Shown here: positions 32,611-41,568 of the stretch, one piece after another
How the letters are laid out: every line of letters begins with the position of its first letter
Position numbering within the stretch: the first letter of the stretch is position 1
Source of the DNA: Bacillaceae bacterium Marseille-Q3522
Lineage (GTDB): Bacteria > Bacillota > Bacilli > Bacillales > Cytobacillaceae
Length of the DNA stretch: 41,568 bases
Direction of reading: 5' to 3'
Assembly (NCBI GenBank): GCA_017898095.1
Contig: JAGKQJ010000015.1
Location: forward strand, 1 to 41,568
Translations under genes and position numbers: made by a program
The notes under the pieces: generated by a model
The model's input: only the letters and a program-made list of their open reading frames with translations
Told to the model about the DNA's origin: nothing
Databases searched by the model: none

Positions 32611-33711
32611 TCAATAGCGGGCATACCTGCTTATATTTAATAGTACTCCAATTGCCATCAACATTAATGTCAGGGAAGAACCACCGTAGCTTAAAAATGG
32701 TAACGTGATCCCTGTTACCGGCATAAGTCCGGTAACGACACCAATATTAATCATTACCTGGATCGCAATCATGGAAATGATACCGACCGCTAAAAAGCTT
32801 CCATATAGATCAGGAGCGCCTAAGGCAATGCGGATCCCCCGCCACAAGAGCAGCGCAAAACAAAGTAAGACGAAGGAACCGCCGATAAAACCGAGCTCTT
32901 CGGAAAGAATCGCAAAGATAAAATCGGTCTGCGGTTCAGGTAAATAGAAAAATTTTTGCCTGCTTTGTCCGAGGCCAAGACCGAACAATCCTCCCGGACC
33001 AACAGCGTAAAGGGACTGAATAATTTGAAAGCCTGTGCCCAATGGATCTTCCCACGGATCGAGAAACGAAGTAATCCGGCGGATCCGATAAGGTGCAGAT
33101 AATACAAGAGCCGCGAAACCGGCCAAACCAATGACGCCGAGAATCACAAAATGAAAAATTCTTGCCCCTGATATAAAAATCATTACGAGACTCGTTCCGA
33201 TCATCACAGTACCGGTGCCCAGGTCCGGCTGGCACATAATCATGCCAAATGCAAGAAATACAATTCCTAATGATGGTGCAAGTCCTTCTTTAAAGGAGAT
33301 AATCTGCTTCTGACGTTCGGACAAAAATTTGCCGAGAAAGGCAATCATGGCAAGCTTCATAAATTCTGACGGTTGAATCGAAAAAGCACCGACGCCAATC
33401 CAGCTTGTTGAACCATTCCGTTCCGTTCCGATACCGGGAATAAGAACAAGGATGAGTAAAGCAAAGCAAATAATCAGGATCCATTTCGCCCAGTTCCTCC
33501 ACGTCCAATAATCGATATTCATAATAAAAAACATTGCCAAGATACCGACACCTGCAAAAAGCAACTGCCGTTTTGCGAAATAGAAGGAATCATCAAAATT
33601 ATGCTGTGCCCATATCGCACTGGCACTATATACCATGATAAGACCGATTGCAAGTAACGTAAACGTAATAATAATAAGAAACGAGTCAGGAGTCGTTTTT
33701 TTTGCCGGCAA
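32611..33711 (-). CDS. spoVE: Sporulation SEDS glycosyltransferase SpoVE
   Basis: SEDS-family peptidoglycan polymerase for the spore cortex, partner of SpoVD. 366 residues, the B. subtilis length, with about ten membrane segments. Signatures: IGLIMVYSASA, WIGVGAFSIQPSEFMKLA, and ITLPFLSYGGSSL. The start is TTG 33711 (MPAKKTTPDS) six bases after GAGGTG; a TTG 48 bases upstream has no ribosome site. Residue-level similarity favours SpoVE over FtsW. Confidence 0.93.
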   Translation of the reverse strand: MPAKKTTPDSFLIIITFTLLAIGLIMVYSASAIWAQHNFDDSFYFAKRQLLFAGVGILAMFFIMNIDYWTWRNWAKWILIICFALLILVLIPGIGTERNGSTSWIGVGAFSIQPSEFMKLAMIAFLGKFLSERQKQIISFKEGLAPSLGIVFLAFGMIMCQPDLGTGTVMIGTSLVMIFISGARIFHFVILGVIGLAGFAALVLSAPYRIRRITSFLDPWEDPLGTGFQIIQSLYAVGPGGLFGLGLGQSRQKFFYLPEPQTDFIFAILSEELGFIGGSFVLLCFALLLWRGIRIALGAPDLYGSFLAVGIISMIAIQVMINIGVVTGLMPVTGITLPFLSYGGSSLTLMLMAIGVLLNISRYARY

Positions 33712-33835
33712 GAGCTTCACCTCAACAGAAGTTTTTGGGCTTCTATGATTCAAAAGCAAATCAAAACTACTGATAACTTTTTTAGCAATGAATCATTACT
33801 CAGCTGCAAAAAGCAGACAAAAGACAAGCCCTCAT

Positions 33836-35185
33836 TTAAAGACTATGCACCGCCTCGATAAAAATGTCTCCTCTTACTTCAAAAGTTTTATATTGATCCC
33901 AACTGGCGCACGCAGGTGAAAGGAGGATAACATCTCCCGGTTCCGACAGCTGATACGCTGCGGGTACGGCACTTTTTACATTCTCGACATGTTCAATGAT
34001 TTTTATTCCCGCTTCTTTTGCAATCCGTTCCAGTTTGTTTGCCGTCTGCCCAAAAAGAATGACCGCCTTTACATTTTTAAAAAACGGCAGCAGTTCATCG
34101 AATTCATTGCCGCGATCCAGTCCGCCAGCAAGTAAAATAACCGGCTGCGGAAAGGAGATAAGCGCATTCTTAGTCGCAAGAATATTTGTTGCTTTCGAAT
34201 CATTATAAAAAGTGCGCCCTTCCTTTTCTCCAACATACTGCAAACGGTGCTTAACGCCTTTAAAGGTATGAAGAACCTCATAAATTGCTTTATTTTCTAC
34301 TCCGGACAGCTTTGCTGCCGCAACAGCACAAAGGACATTTTCCAGATTATGCCTACCAGGAAGCAGTACATCCTGTTGCTTTATGACAGCCTCCCCATAA
34401 TAATAAATCATCCCATCTTTTACCGAAACGCCGTTCTCTAAATACCTTGCTGTAGAGAAAGGAATGATTTTCGCTTTTGAATCGCGGGCAATCTTCACCA
34501 CTTCATCCTGTTCAGCATTGATAATAAAATAGTCAGCTTCCGTTTGATTTTTTGTTATATTTGCTTTTGCTTTCACATAAGCTTCTTTTGAACCATGGTA
34601 GTCTAGATGGGCATCGAAAATATTAGTCAGTACAGCAATGCGTGGGTTAAATGTCTTAATACCCATCAGTTGAAAGGATGACAATTCGATGACGATCGTA
34701 TTTTCTTTTCCGGCTTTTTCAGCAACACCTGAAGCTACAGTGCCAATATTACCGGCAATCAGCGGCTGTTTATTCCCGTATTTTAACATTTCAAAAATTA
34801 ATGTTGTCGTTGTTGTCTTGCCGTTCGAACCTGTTATGCCGATAAATGGTGCCTCCGATACTTCATATGCGAGTTCCACTTCTGTTATGATAGGAATCCC
34901 TTTTGCAATTGCCTCTTTAATCATTTCGTTCGTATAGGGGATACCGGGATTTTTTACAATTAATTCAAAGCCTTCTTCCAGCAATTCTATTGGATGGCTT
35001 CCGCAAATAACTGTTATTCCCTGTTCCAGCAGCCCTTGTGCCTTCGGATTTTCCGCTAATGGCTTATAATCATTGACAGTGACAAAAGCACCAAGCTTAT
35101 GTAATAAGGATGCGGCGCTTACGCCGCTTTTTGCTAAGCCGAGCACTAATATTTTTTTATGACGATAATGATTAACTTCTTTCAC
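33836..35185 (-). CDS. murD: UDP-MurNAc-L-alanine:D-glutamate ligase
   Basis: Adds D-Glu to UDP-MurNAc-Ala in the cytoplasm. 449 residues. N-terminal Rossmann-like domain ([14 protein letters not shown]), central ATP site [16 protein letters not shown], and C-terminal domain with [12 protein letters not shown] and [11 protein letters not shown]. Starts at GTG, nine bases after GAGGTG, immediately after mraY (one base apart). Confidence 0.97.
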   Translation of the reverse strand: MKEVNHYRHKKILVLGLAKSGVSAASLLHKLGAFVTVNDYKPLAENPKAQGLLEQGITVICGSHPIELLEEGFELIVKNPGIPYTNEMIKEAIAKGIPIITEVELAYEVSEAPFIGITGSNGKTTTTTLIFEMLKYGNKQPLIAGNIGTVASGVAEKAGKENTIVIELSSFQLMGIKTFNPRIAVLTNIFDAHLDYHGSKEAYVKAKANITKNQTEADYFIINAEQDEVVKIARDSKAKIIPFSTARYLENGVSVKDGMIYYYGEAVIKQQDVLLPGRHNLENVLCAVAAAKLSGVENKAIYEVLHTFKGVKHRLQYVGEKEGRTFYNDSKATNILATKNALISFPQPVILLAGGLDRGNEFDELLPFFKNVKAVILFGQTANKLERIAKEAGIKIIEHVENVKSAVPAAYQLSEPGDVILLSPACASWDQYKTFEVRGDIFIEAVHSL

Positions 35186-36160
35186 TTATAACCACACCTC
35201 GATATAAATTCCTAATACTGCGCATAACAGTCCCGCAGTCCAAAAAGTAACGACAACCTTCCATTCGGACCAGCCCAATAATTCATAATGATGATGCAAT
35301 GGACTCATGCGAAAAATTCTTTTCCCGGTTGTCTTAAATGAAATAACCTGCAGAATGACGGAAAGCGTTTCGATAACAAAGACACCGCCGATTACAATTA
35401 ATAGAATTTCCAGTTTTGTTAAAATAGCGACAATACCAATTGCACCTCCCAGGGCAAGAGAACCTGTATCCCCCATAAAAACTTTAGCAGGGTGTGCATT
35501 AAAAACTAAAAATCCTAATAAAGCTCCGACAACGGCAACGGAAAAAATTGCAATATCATATTGCATCGCATTCCAAGCCAATACTGCAAAGGCGCCAAAA
35601 GCAATCGCAGCCGTACCTGATAGCAGTCCGTCTAATCCGTCAGTTAAATTCACAGCATTTGAAAAGCCGACTAACCAAAATATAATAAAGAATAGATAAA
35701 ACCAGCCAATATCAATCGAAGCATTGATAATCGGCATATGTATTTCTGTTGAAAAATGCTGTTCCTGCAAAAAGAAATATACAAACAGCGAAATAACGAT
35801 TTGCCCGAATAATTTTTGCCTTGATGTCAGGCCTAAATTTCGTTTCATAACAACCTTAATAAAATCATCCAGAAAACCTAAAATGGCAAATCCAATCATG
35901 ACGAATAATAATAAGAATGTCTCTGCCTGCGGCTGACTAAATTTATTTGTCATCACAAGTGTCGTAATGATAATCGAAATAACAATTATCAGCCCGCCCA
36001 TCGTCGGCGTACCGGATTTCTTTTGATGTGATTTCGGACCTTCCTCGCGGATGCTTTGTCCAAATTTCAATCTTCTTAAAAAAGGAATAAAAAAGGGAGA
36101 TAATAATACAGAAATTAAGAACCCTGCGATTATGGTATATAGGATCACTTGCTCCATCAT
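35186..36160 (-). CDS. mraY: Phospho-MurNAc-pentapeptide transferase MraY
   Basis: Makes lipid I by moving phospho-MurNAc-pentapeptide onto undecaprenyl phosphate. 324 residues with ten membrane segments. Conserved loops: [40 protein letters not shown], and [11 protein letters not shown]. Start taken as ATG 36160 (MMEQVIL) after GGAGGGA; a TTG five codons earlier overlaps the ribosome site. Confidence 0.97.
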   Translation of the reverse strand: MMEQVILYTIIAGFLISVLLSPFFIPFLRRLKFGQSIREEGPKSHQKKSGTPTMGGLIIVISIIITTLVMTNKFSQPQAETFLLLFVMIGFAILGFLDDFIKVVMKRNLGLTSRQKLFGQIVISLFVYFFLQEQHFSTEIHMPIINASIDIGWFYLFFIIFWLVGFSNAVNLTDGLDGLLSGTAAIAFGAFAVLAWNAMQYDIAIFSVAVVGALLGFLVFNAHPAKVFMGDTGSLALGGAIGIVAILTKLEILLIVIGGVFVIETLSVILQVISFKTTGKRIFRMSPLHHHYELLGWSEWKVVVTFWTAGLLCAVLGIYIEVWL

Positions 36161-36329
36161 TTTTCTTCCCTCCAAGTAATGCCGCTCCTGTCTGTTCCTG
36201 TCCGCCGTCCGATCATCACAGCTATATCATATGATTGCACATATTCTTTCAGACGCTTTTTATACAAAAAAAAGGATTTTATCCATATGGGTGCTGTTTT
36301 TATTCTGATTTTTTTATTTGTGTACGCCA

Positions 36330-37817
36330 TCATTGAACCTTTCCCAGCCTCTTTTCAATTGCTTCCTTTGCAACGAGACGATCGTCAAAATCGAACTTTA
36401 TCTTGCCTATTTGCTGATATGTTTCATGTCCTTTTCCCGCTATAAGCACGACATCATCCGCTTCTGCAGCAAAAATTGCATCTTCTATCGCCTCTTTCCG
36501 ATGAATAAATGACTTATAACGCTTGCCTTTTACACCTTCTTCCATTTGATGAATGATCGCTACCGGATCTTCACTTCTTGGGTTATCGGACGTGAAAATC
36601 GCATCTGTCGCATATTGGCATGCAATTTTTGCCATTAAAGGTCGTTTCGTACGATCCCGATCTCCGCCGCAGCCAACGACAACATAAATTTTTTTCTTTG
36701 CAAATTGGCGAATTGTTTTCAGGGCATTTTCTAAACTATCCGGGGTATGTGAATAATCAACAATTACCGAAAAATGCTGGCCTGCATGAACCATTTCAAA
36801 GCGGCCGGCTACACCCTTAACTTTTTCCACTGATGCAGCGATTTTTTCAATTGGAATTCCCGATGCCGCCGCTGCGGCAATACTGGCAAGTACGTTGTAG
36901 ACGCTGAACTTTCCTACCAGACTCATGTGAATTCGGTGTGTACCAAAAGGAGAAATTAATGTAAATGTTGTTCCTGATGGCGTCATTTTTATTGATGTTG
37001 CCTGAAAATCCGCATGGTGGTCGATTGCATAGGTAAGGATATGGACTGCCGTTTCTTTTAGATAATCTTTCGAAGCCGGATCATCCACATTTAAGATCGC
37101 GTATTTGGGTTCGTCATAGCGAAATGTATTTCCAAGTTGGGAAAACAGTAAACCTTTTGCGTGTTTATACGCTTCCATTGTTTTATGATAATCTAAATGA
37201 TCTTGTGTTAAATTCGTGAAAACAGCAATATTAAAGTCTACTCCCTGTACCCTTCCTTCCACAAGCGCATGGGATGAAACCTCCATGACAGCTGTCTTCA
37301 CATTTTGTTCAAGCATTTGAGAAAAGGTTTTCTGTAAAACGAGACTTTCAGGGGTTGTATTACTTGTTTCCAAAAGTGCTTCCCCAATTTTTGTATACAA
37401 AGTGCCGATTAATCCTGTCTGCTGTCCATAATCAGCAAATATTTGTTCAATCAGATGACTGGTTGTTGTCTTTCCATTCGTTCCAGTTACTCCAATCATA
37501 TGTAATCTTCTGCTTGGCTGTCCATAAAATGCATCTGCTAATATTGACATTGCTTTCTTTGTATTTTTTACAACGATGACAGGGACAGATAATGTCATCG
37601 GTTTTTCCGCAATAATTGCTGCCGCGCCGTTCTCCTCTGCCAGTTGGGCAAACTGATGACCATCAACCGTATAGCCTTTTATACAAACAAACAGACTCCC
37701 GGGGATTACTTTGCGATGGTTGTTTTCAATTGATTTAATCTCCATATTTTTTATATCCTGTAAAAATGGAAAAGTCATAGAAGGATGTAAACACTCTAAT
37801 AATGTATGTAAATTCAT
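36330..37817 (-). CDS. murE: UDP-MurNAc-tripeptide synthetase (meso-DAP adding)
   Basis: Adds the third stem residue. 495 residues. ATP loop TGTNGKTTTSHLIE, carbamylated-lysine region, and the DNPRSEDP motif that selects meso-diaminopimelate over lysine, as expected for Bacillus. RBS GCGAGGTA precedes the ATG. 169 bases separate it from mraY. Confidence 0.97.
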   Translation of the reverse strand: MNLHTLLECLHPSMTFPFLQDIKNMEIKSIENNHRKVIPGSLFVCIKGYTVDGHQFAQLAEENGAAAIIAEKPMTLSVPVIVVKNTKKAMSILADAFYGQPSRRLHMIGVTGTNGKTTTSHLIEQIFADYGQQTGLIGTLYTKIGEALLETSNTTPESLVLQKTFSQMLEQNVKTAVMEVSSHALVEGRVQGVDFNIAVFTNLTQDHLDYHKTMEAYKHAKGLLFSQLGNTFRYDEPKYAILNVDDPASKDYLKETAVHILTYAIDHHADFQATSIKMTPSGTTFTLISPFGTHRIHMSLVGKFSVYNVLASIAAAAASGIPIEKIAASVEKVKGVAGRFEMVHAGQHFSVIVDYSHTPDSLENALKTIRQFAKKKIYVVVGCGGDRDRTKRPLMAKIACQYATDAIFTSDNPRSEDPVAIIHQMEEGVKGKRYKSFIHRKEAIEDAIFAAEADDVVLIAGKGHETYQQIGKIKFDFDDRLVAKEAIEKRLGKVQ

Positions 37818-37953
37818 TCCATACGTACCTCGCTAACTCTATTTTCAAATACTAAGTGTATCACAAAGAAAGAACTCCGTCAGCAGCAAATAAACAATTC
37901 ATAACAACAATCAGCATATCCATTCTACACGAAAAAAAAATAATAAGCTAATA
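37818..37953. other. Upstream region of murE
   Basis: Short A/T-rich stretch between the murE start and the 125-bp repeats; no gene and no convincing promoter pair seen. Together with the repeat blocks it makes the 534-base spoVD-murE gap. Confidence 0.4.
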
Positions 37954-38240
37954 GAAAAGCGGAGGCGGGTTGTTCAGCCGCGACAAGCTTAAGACGAGCA
38001 ACCATAAAGTCCGCTTTTTGACTTTTTTCCTGCTTGGCTTAAGACCTCGAGCCGATAGCGCCCGGAGCTGGACAATCGGAAAAGCGGAGGCGGGTTGTTC
38101 AGCCGCGACAAGCTTAAGACGAGCAACCATAAAGTCCGCTTTTTGACTTTTTGGTTGCTTGGCTTAAGACCTCGAGCGGCTACCCGCCGGAGCTGGACAA
38201 TCGGAAAAGCGGAGGCGGGTTGGCCAGCAGCGACAATCCG
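37954..38240. repeat. 125-bp direct repeat, two full copies and one partial
   Basis: Units beginning GAAAAGCGGAGGCGGGTT start at 37954, 38079 and 38204, an exact 125-base period; the third is truncated near 38240. Each full copy can fold: in copy 2, GCAACC and AAAGTC pair with GACTTT and GGTTGC, flanked by CTTAAG on both sides. The unit ends GGAGCTGGACAATCG. Similar GAAAAGCGGAGGCG...GGAGCTGGACA sequences are, as I recall, common between genes in Bacillaceae. Confidence 0.85.
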
Positions 38241-38254
38241 AACAACTAGAAAAA

Positions 38255-38350
38255 CGAAGGGGATAATAGACGCCGGAGGCCGGAAGGCGTAGAAAGGCGA
38301 ATTTCTAAAGCCTTATTCCGACCTCTGACCTCCAGTCTCCGACCTCCGTT
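38255..38350. repeat. Low-complexity GA/CT-rich tract beside spoVD
   Basis: Contains CCGGAGGCCGGAAGGCG and then a run of near-repeats of CCGACCTC/TGACCTC (38317-38347). No coding potential. It sits directly between the 125-bp repeats and the spoVD stop codon. A similar short tract is seen at 29822-29847. Confidence 0.6.
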
Positions 38351-38351
38351 A

Positions 38352-40277
38352 TCAGTCCTCATTTGTTTCATTAAAGTACAAGCGGATTGTTGATCCTTCT
38401 TTTAAGCGGACTCCCGGCTGAGGAGTTTGTTTTACAACTATATCACCTGAACCGCTGGCATCAATTTTTAAATTAACCAGCAACTCTCCTAATTCTTTTT
38501 TGGAGATACCCACTAAATCCGGAACCTCTACCATTGCCGGGTCTTCCCATGTCCTTTTCTTTTCCAGCTGATCTTTTCTTGGAGGAATATCCATTGCCTG
38601 CAGGCTATCACCAATAATCGCACCGGCGATTGGAGCTGCCACGCGCCCCCCGAATTGTACCGTCCCTTTTGGATTATCAACGGCCACATAGACAACGATT
38701 TGCGGATCATCTGCCGGAGCAAATCCAAGAAATGAAACAATATGATTGTTTTCTAAATAACGCCCGTTGACAGCCTTTTGCGCTGTCCCTGTTTTACCTC
38801 CGACACGATAGCCATCAACAAATGCCTTTACGCCCGTTCCTTGTGCAACAACACTCTCTAATGCTTCGCGGATTTTTGCTGATGTCTCCTTGGATATGAC
38901 AGTTCGTTTTGCAGAAGGAGATTTTTTCATTACTACTTCTCCGGTTTTCGGGTCTATAAGCTCCTTTGCAATATAAGGAGTATATAGTGTCCCCCCGTTA
39001 ATAGCGGCTGAAACTGCAGCAACCTGCTGAATCGGGGTAACGGATACACCCTGACCGAAAGCAGTCGTTGCAAGCTCGACCGAACCAACACGTTCTAATG
39101 GAAATAAAATGCCTGTTCCTTCTCCCTGCAGGTCAATTCCTGTTTTTTTGCCAAAGCCAAAATCTTGAATATAACGAAATAAAGTATCCTTGCCCAGCCG
39201 CTCGCCGAGCTCGACAAATCCTGGATTACACGAATTTTGCACCACTTCTAAAAAAGATTGATCACCATGGCCGCCTTTTTTCCAGCAACGCAGTCTTGCA
39301 CCGCCTACTTCCATAAAACCGTGGTCATAAAAATGATCACTTTTTAAATCAACCTTTTTTTCTTCTAAAGCAGCTGCTAATGTAATAATTTTAAAGGTAG
39401 ATCCCGGCTCATAGGTGCTCCAGATTGGTAAATTACGGTTATATACCTCTGAGGGAACAGCTTGAAAATCTGCCGGATCAAAGCTTGGACGGCTTGCCAT
39501 TGCCAGTATTTCTCCATTATTAGGATTCATTGCAATCGCAATAAGTCCGTCAGGATTGTATTGTGCCTCTGCGTTATCCAGTTCCCGTTCTACAATCGTC
39601 TGAATCGCAGAGTAAATTGTCAGCTTTAAATCAAGACCGTTAATGGGCGGTTGATAATCATCGGCCATTTTGCTCATCCGTTCTCCTTTGGCACTGGCAT
39701 AAAATTTCACAGAACCTCTTTCGCCCTTAAGCTCCTCATCATAATGAAGCTCCAATCCCATTAACCCTTGATTGTCAATACCGGCAAACCCAAGCACATG
39801 AGATAAGTAAGTACCGAAAGGATAATGCCGCTTCGAATCCTCGCCGATATAAACCCCTGCCAAGTTTAACGCCCGGACTTCTTTTGCTTTTTCATGAGAA
39901 ATTTTCCTTCCTTCCGGAATCTTTACGATGCTTTCCACCTTTGTAATGTCTTTATACGCTTTTTCCTTTGACATATTTAATACCGCAGCCAGCTTTTCTG
40001 CTGTCATCGCCGGATCTTTAATTTGTCTTGGAACGACATATACAGTTGGTGCACTGATATTAGTTGCCAATGCAACGCCGTTTCGATCGACAATTTTTCC
40101 GCGTTCCGGTTCAAAAGGGATGTCCCTGCTCCATAATTCTTTTGCTTCATCCGTTAAAAGATTCCCTAGAAAAAACTGAACATAGCCAAGTCGGATATCA
40201 ATAATGAAAAAAATCAATAATCCGATCAGTAAGGCAATTGTTAATCTTTTTCTTACTGTTACATTGGATACCCGCAT
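38352..40277 (-). CDS. spoVD: Sporulation-specific penicillin-binding protein SpoVD
   Basis: Class B transpeptidase for spore cortex peptidoglycan, partner of SpoVE. 641 residues: N-terminal membrane anchor (LTIALLIGLLIFFIIDIRLG), PBP dimerisation domain, transpeptidase domain with active-site serine in EPGSTFKIITLA, QNSCNPGF as the SxN motif, and VGGKTGTAQ. One C-terminal PASTA domain (VEVPDLVGISKKELGELLV), which separates it from the two-PASTA PBP2B. RBS AGAGGGGG upstream. Confidence 0.95.
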   Translation of the reverse strand: MRVSNVTVRKRLTIALLIGLLIFFIIDIRLGYVQFFLGNLLTDEAKELWSRDIPFEPERGKIVDRNGVALATNISAPTVYVVPRQIKDPAMTAEKLAAVLNMSKEKAYKDITKVESIVKIPEGRKISHEKAKEVRALNLAGVYIGEDSKRHYPFGTYLSHVLGFAGIDNQGLMGLELHYDEELKGERGSVKFYASAKGERMSKMADDYQPPINGLDLKLTIYSAIQTIVERELDNAEAQYNPDGLIAIAMNPNNGEILAMASRPSFDPADFQAVPSEVYNRNLPIWSTYEPGSTFKIITLAAALEEKKVDLKSDHFYDHGFMEVGGARLRCWKKGGHGDQSFLEVVQNSCNPGFVELGERLGKDTLFRYIQDFGFGKKTGIDLQGEGTGILFPLERVGSVELATTAFGQGVSVTPIQQVAAVSAAINGGTLYTPYIAKELIDPKTGEVVMKKSPSAKRTVISKETSAKIREALESVVAQGTGVKAFVDGYRVGGKTGTAQKAVNGRYLENNHIVSFLGFAPADDPQIVVYVAVDNPKGTVQFGGRVAAPIAGAIIGDSLQAMDIPPRKDQLEKKRTWEDPAMVEVPDLVGISKKELGELLVNLKIDASGSGDIVVKQTPQPGVRLKEGSTIRLYFNETNED

Positions 40278-40358
40278 CGTTGAAACGAACCCCCTCTAAA
40301 AAATGGCTCGTCTCATTAATATGCTTGTTCCAATTGAATTAGAACTATTGCTAAAATA

Positions 40359-41568
40359 TTAAGTTCCTTCTGCTTCCTCATTTTGCTGTTCAGTGTTCTC
40401 CTGGTCTGAATTCTCCTGATCTGTATCCTCCTGTATTTGCCCACCATATGATTGCAAATTGACTTGGAGTGTGTCTCCGGCATTTAATACATTTCCCTCG
40501 GGAATGCTTTGACTCACCACATAACCCTGTCCTTCAACCTGTACCTTTATTTGAACTAGCTCGGCCAGCTTCATGACATCACGCAGTGACCATCCTGTTA
40601 AATTCGGCATTGTCACGGAACCGTCCGTTAGCAGAATGATTTTTTCCCCAGGTAATATTTTTTCCCCGTTTTCAGGAATATGTTTGACAACGTTGTCACC
40701 ATTTCCCAGCAGCACCGGTTGCAAACCGCTTTCCTGCAATGTATTTGCCGCTTCCGAAGCAGAAAAGCCAGTAACATCCGATACTTCTTTTATTTCCGGC
40801 TGTATTTGGGCATCAGGTTTTATATTTAAATATTGCAGGCTATTTTTCATCACCGTTTTAAAAATAGTGGAAACCGGTAAAGATCCGCTTACCTGTGAAT
40901 TGACCTCAGGCTGCTGGACAGCGACGTACATCACTAATTGCGGGTCGTCCTTCGGCACCATCCCGATAAAGGAATAAACATGATTATTCGCTCCTTCCAA
41001 ATAACCTGTTCCACCTGGTATTTGCGCCGTACCTGTTTTTCCGGCAACCTTATAGCCTTCGATATTAAATTTCCCGTAGCCGGTTCCATTTGGCGAAGAA
41101 ATAACCGTTTCTAAAATATCACGTACTTTTTTTGCAGTCTCTGCACTTATAGGCGTACCTGTTACTTCCGGCTCTATATCTTCAATTGTTTCTTCCGTAT
41201 TACTGTCGACAATTTTATCGACTACATGAGGACGGAGCATTTTCCCGTCATTGGCAATCGCGATTGCCCCCTGAATCTGTTGGATCGGTGTAATGGCTGT
41301 TGCCTGTCCGAATCCGGTTGCCGCTTTATCGCGGGGATATTGATAAACGATTTGACCGCCGACTTCATTGGGCAATTCAATCCCCGTAGGATTTTCAAAT
41401 CCAAACTTTGTTAAGTATTCACGATACATATCAAAGCCGATATATTCATTAACAAGTTTTGCAAAAAGAACATTAGAAGAATGCTGAACCCCTTCCAAAA
41501 AGGAAATCGTTCCCCAGCCGACCCGGTTATAGTCCCGGATTGGCTCTGAGTTGCCGGTTACTTTATAT
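40359..41568 (-). CDS. pbpB: Division transpeptidase PBP2B, C-terminal part (runs off the right edge)
   Basis: Class B PBP for the division septum. The reading frame is open to the window edge, so the N-terminus, membrane anchor and STFK motif lie outside. Visible: the SxN motif in GVQHSSNVLF, KTG in VAGKTGTAQIPGG, two PASTA domains (from EVSDVTGFSASEAAN and MPNLTGWSLRDVMK), and an acidic Gln/Glu-rich tail. It precedes spoVD by 81 bases. Confidence 0.96.
   Translation of the reverse strand, partial: YKVTGNSEPIRDYNRVGWGTISFLEGVQHSSNVLFAKLVNEYIGFDMYREYLTKFGFENPTGIELPNEVGGQIVYQYPRDKAATGFGQATAITPIQQIQGAIAIANDGKMLRPHVVDKIVDSNTEETIEDIEPEVTGTPISAETAKKVRDILETVISSPNGTGYGKFNIEGYKVAGKTGTAQIPGGTGYLEGANNHVYSFIGMVPKDDPQLVMYVAVQQPEVNSQVSGSLPVSTIFKTVMKNSLQYLNIKPDAQIQPEIKEVSDVTGFSASEAANTLQESGLQPVLLGNGDNVVKHIPENGEKILPGEKIILLTDGSVTMPNLTGWSLRDVMKLAELVQIKVQVEGQGYVVSQSIPEGNVLNAGDTLQVNLQSYGGQIQEDTDQENSDQENTEQQNEEAEGT

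Noticed and set aside
36157-36275. Short minus-strand frame between murE and mraY, ending at the mraY start in TGA overlap
   Set aside because: Only a TTG in a T run could start it, there is no ribosome site, and the nearby ATG (36286) is in another frame that stops after eight codons.
38095-38292. Plus- and minus-strand frames over the 125-bp repeats
   Set aside because: They come from the direct repeats; no start signal and no protein-like composition.
40278-40358. Possible sigma-E promoter before spoVD (CATATTAAT at the -10 position)
   Set aside because: No acceptable -35 at the right distance; too weak to list.

Overview
The window looks like a core-chromosome segment of an endospore-forming member of the Bacillaceae (Bacillota). 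Nearly every gene lies on the minus strand. Read in that direction, the order pbpB-spoVD-murE-mraY-murD-spoVE-murG-divIB-ftsA-ftsZ-(insert)-spoIIGA-sigE-sigG-ylmC-ylmD-ylmE-sepF-ylmG-ylmH-divIVA-ileS-ylyA-lspA-ylyB-pyrR-pyrP-pyrB-pyrC-carA-carB-pyrK-pyrD-pyrF-pyrE is the Bacillus subtilis division/sporulation/pyrimidine order with a few losses. Protein-level similarity to B. subtilis, as remembered, is high throughout. Genus cannot be fixed from this window.

Layout, left to right. 1-1000: a gene fragment cut off by a palindromic element, then a plus-strand secreted DUF3888-like gene with an intrinsic terminator inside its 3' end. 1005-13091: a complete de novo UMP operon with a sigma-A promoter and three PyrR attenuators (before pyrR, before pyrP, before pyrB); the last eight genes overlap one another. 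13088-18466: ylyB, lspA, ylyA and ileS, with ileS controlled by an isoleucine T-box. 18463-22451: divIVA and the ylm/sepF block; ylmD carries a one-base frameshift in this sequence. 22687-25491: sigG, sigE and spoIIGA, the sporulation sigma cascade. 25816-26346: a plus-strand PfpI/DJ-1 gene. 27061-41568: the division and cell-wall (dcw) cluster, running off the right edge inside pbpB.

How the genes work together: the right half builds lipid II (murE, mraY, murD, murG), assembles the divisome (ftsZ, ftsA, divIB, sepF, PBP2B), positions it (divIVA), and adds the sporulation versions (spoVD, spoVE, and the spoIIGA protease that activates pro-sigma-E). The left half makes UMP.

The least ordinary content is non-coding. 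Several intergenic gaps (lspA|ylyA, pfpI|ftsZ, spoVE|murG, spoVD|murE) are filled with repeated palindromic elements. Three copies of one hairpin family show G-C, A-T and G-T at the same stem position. A 54-bp palindromic unit is repeated four times in one copy and twice in another. A third family is a 125-bp direct repeat. The cluster lacks murB, ylxW, ylxX and sbp between murG and ftsA, and lacks ylmA between sigG and ylmC. I found no clear new protein-based system; the repeat families are the best candidates for undescribed biology.
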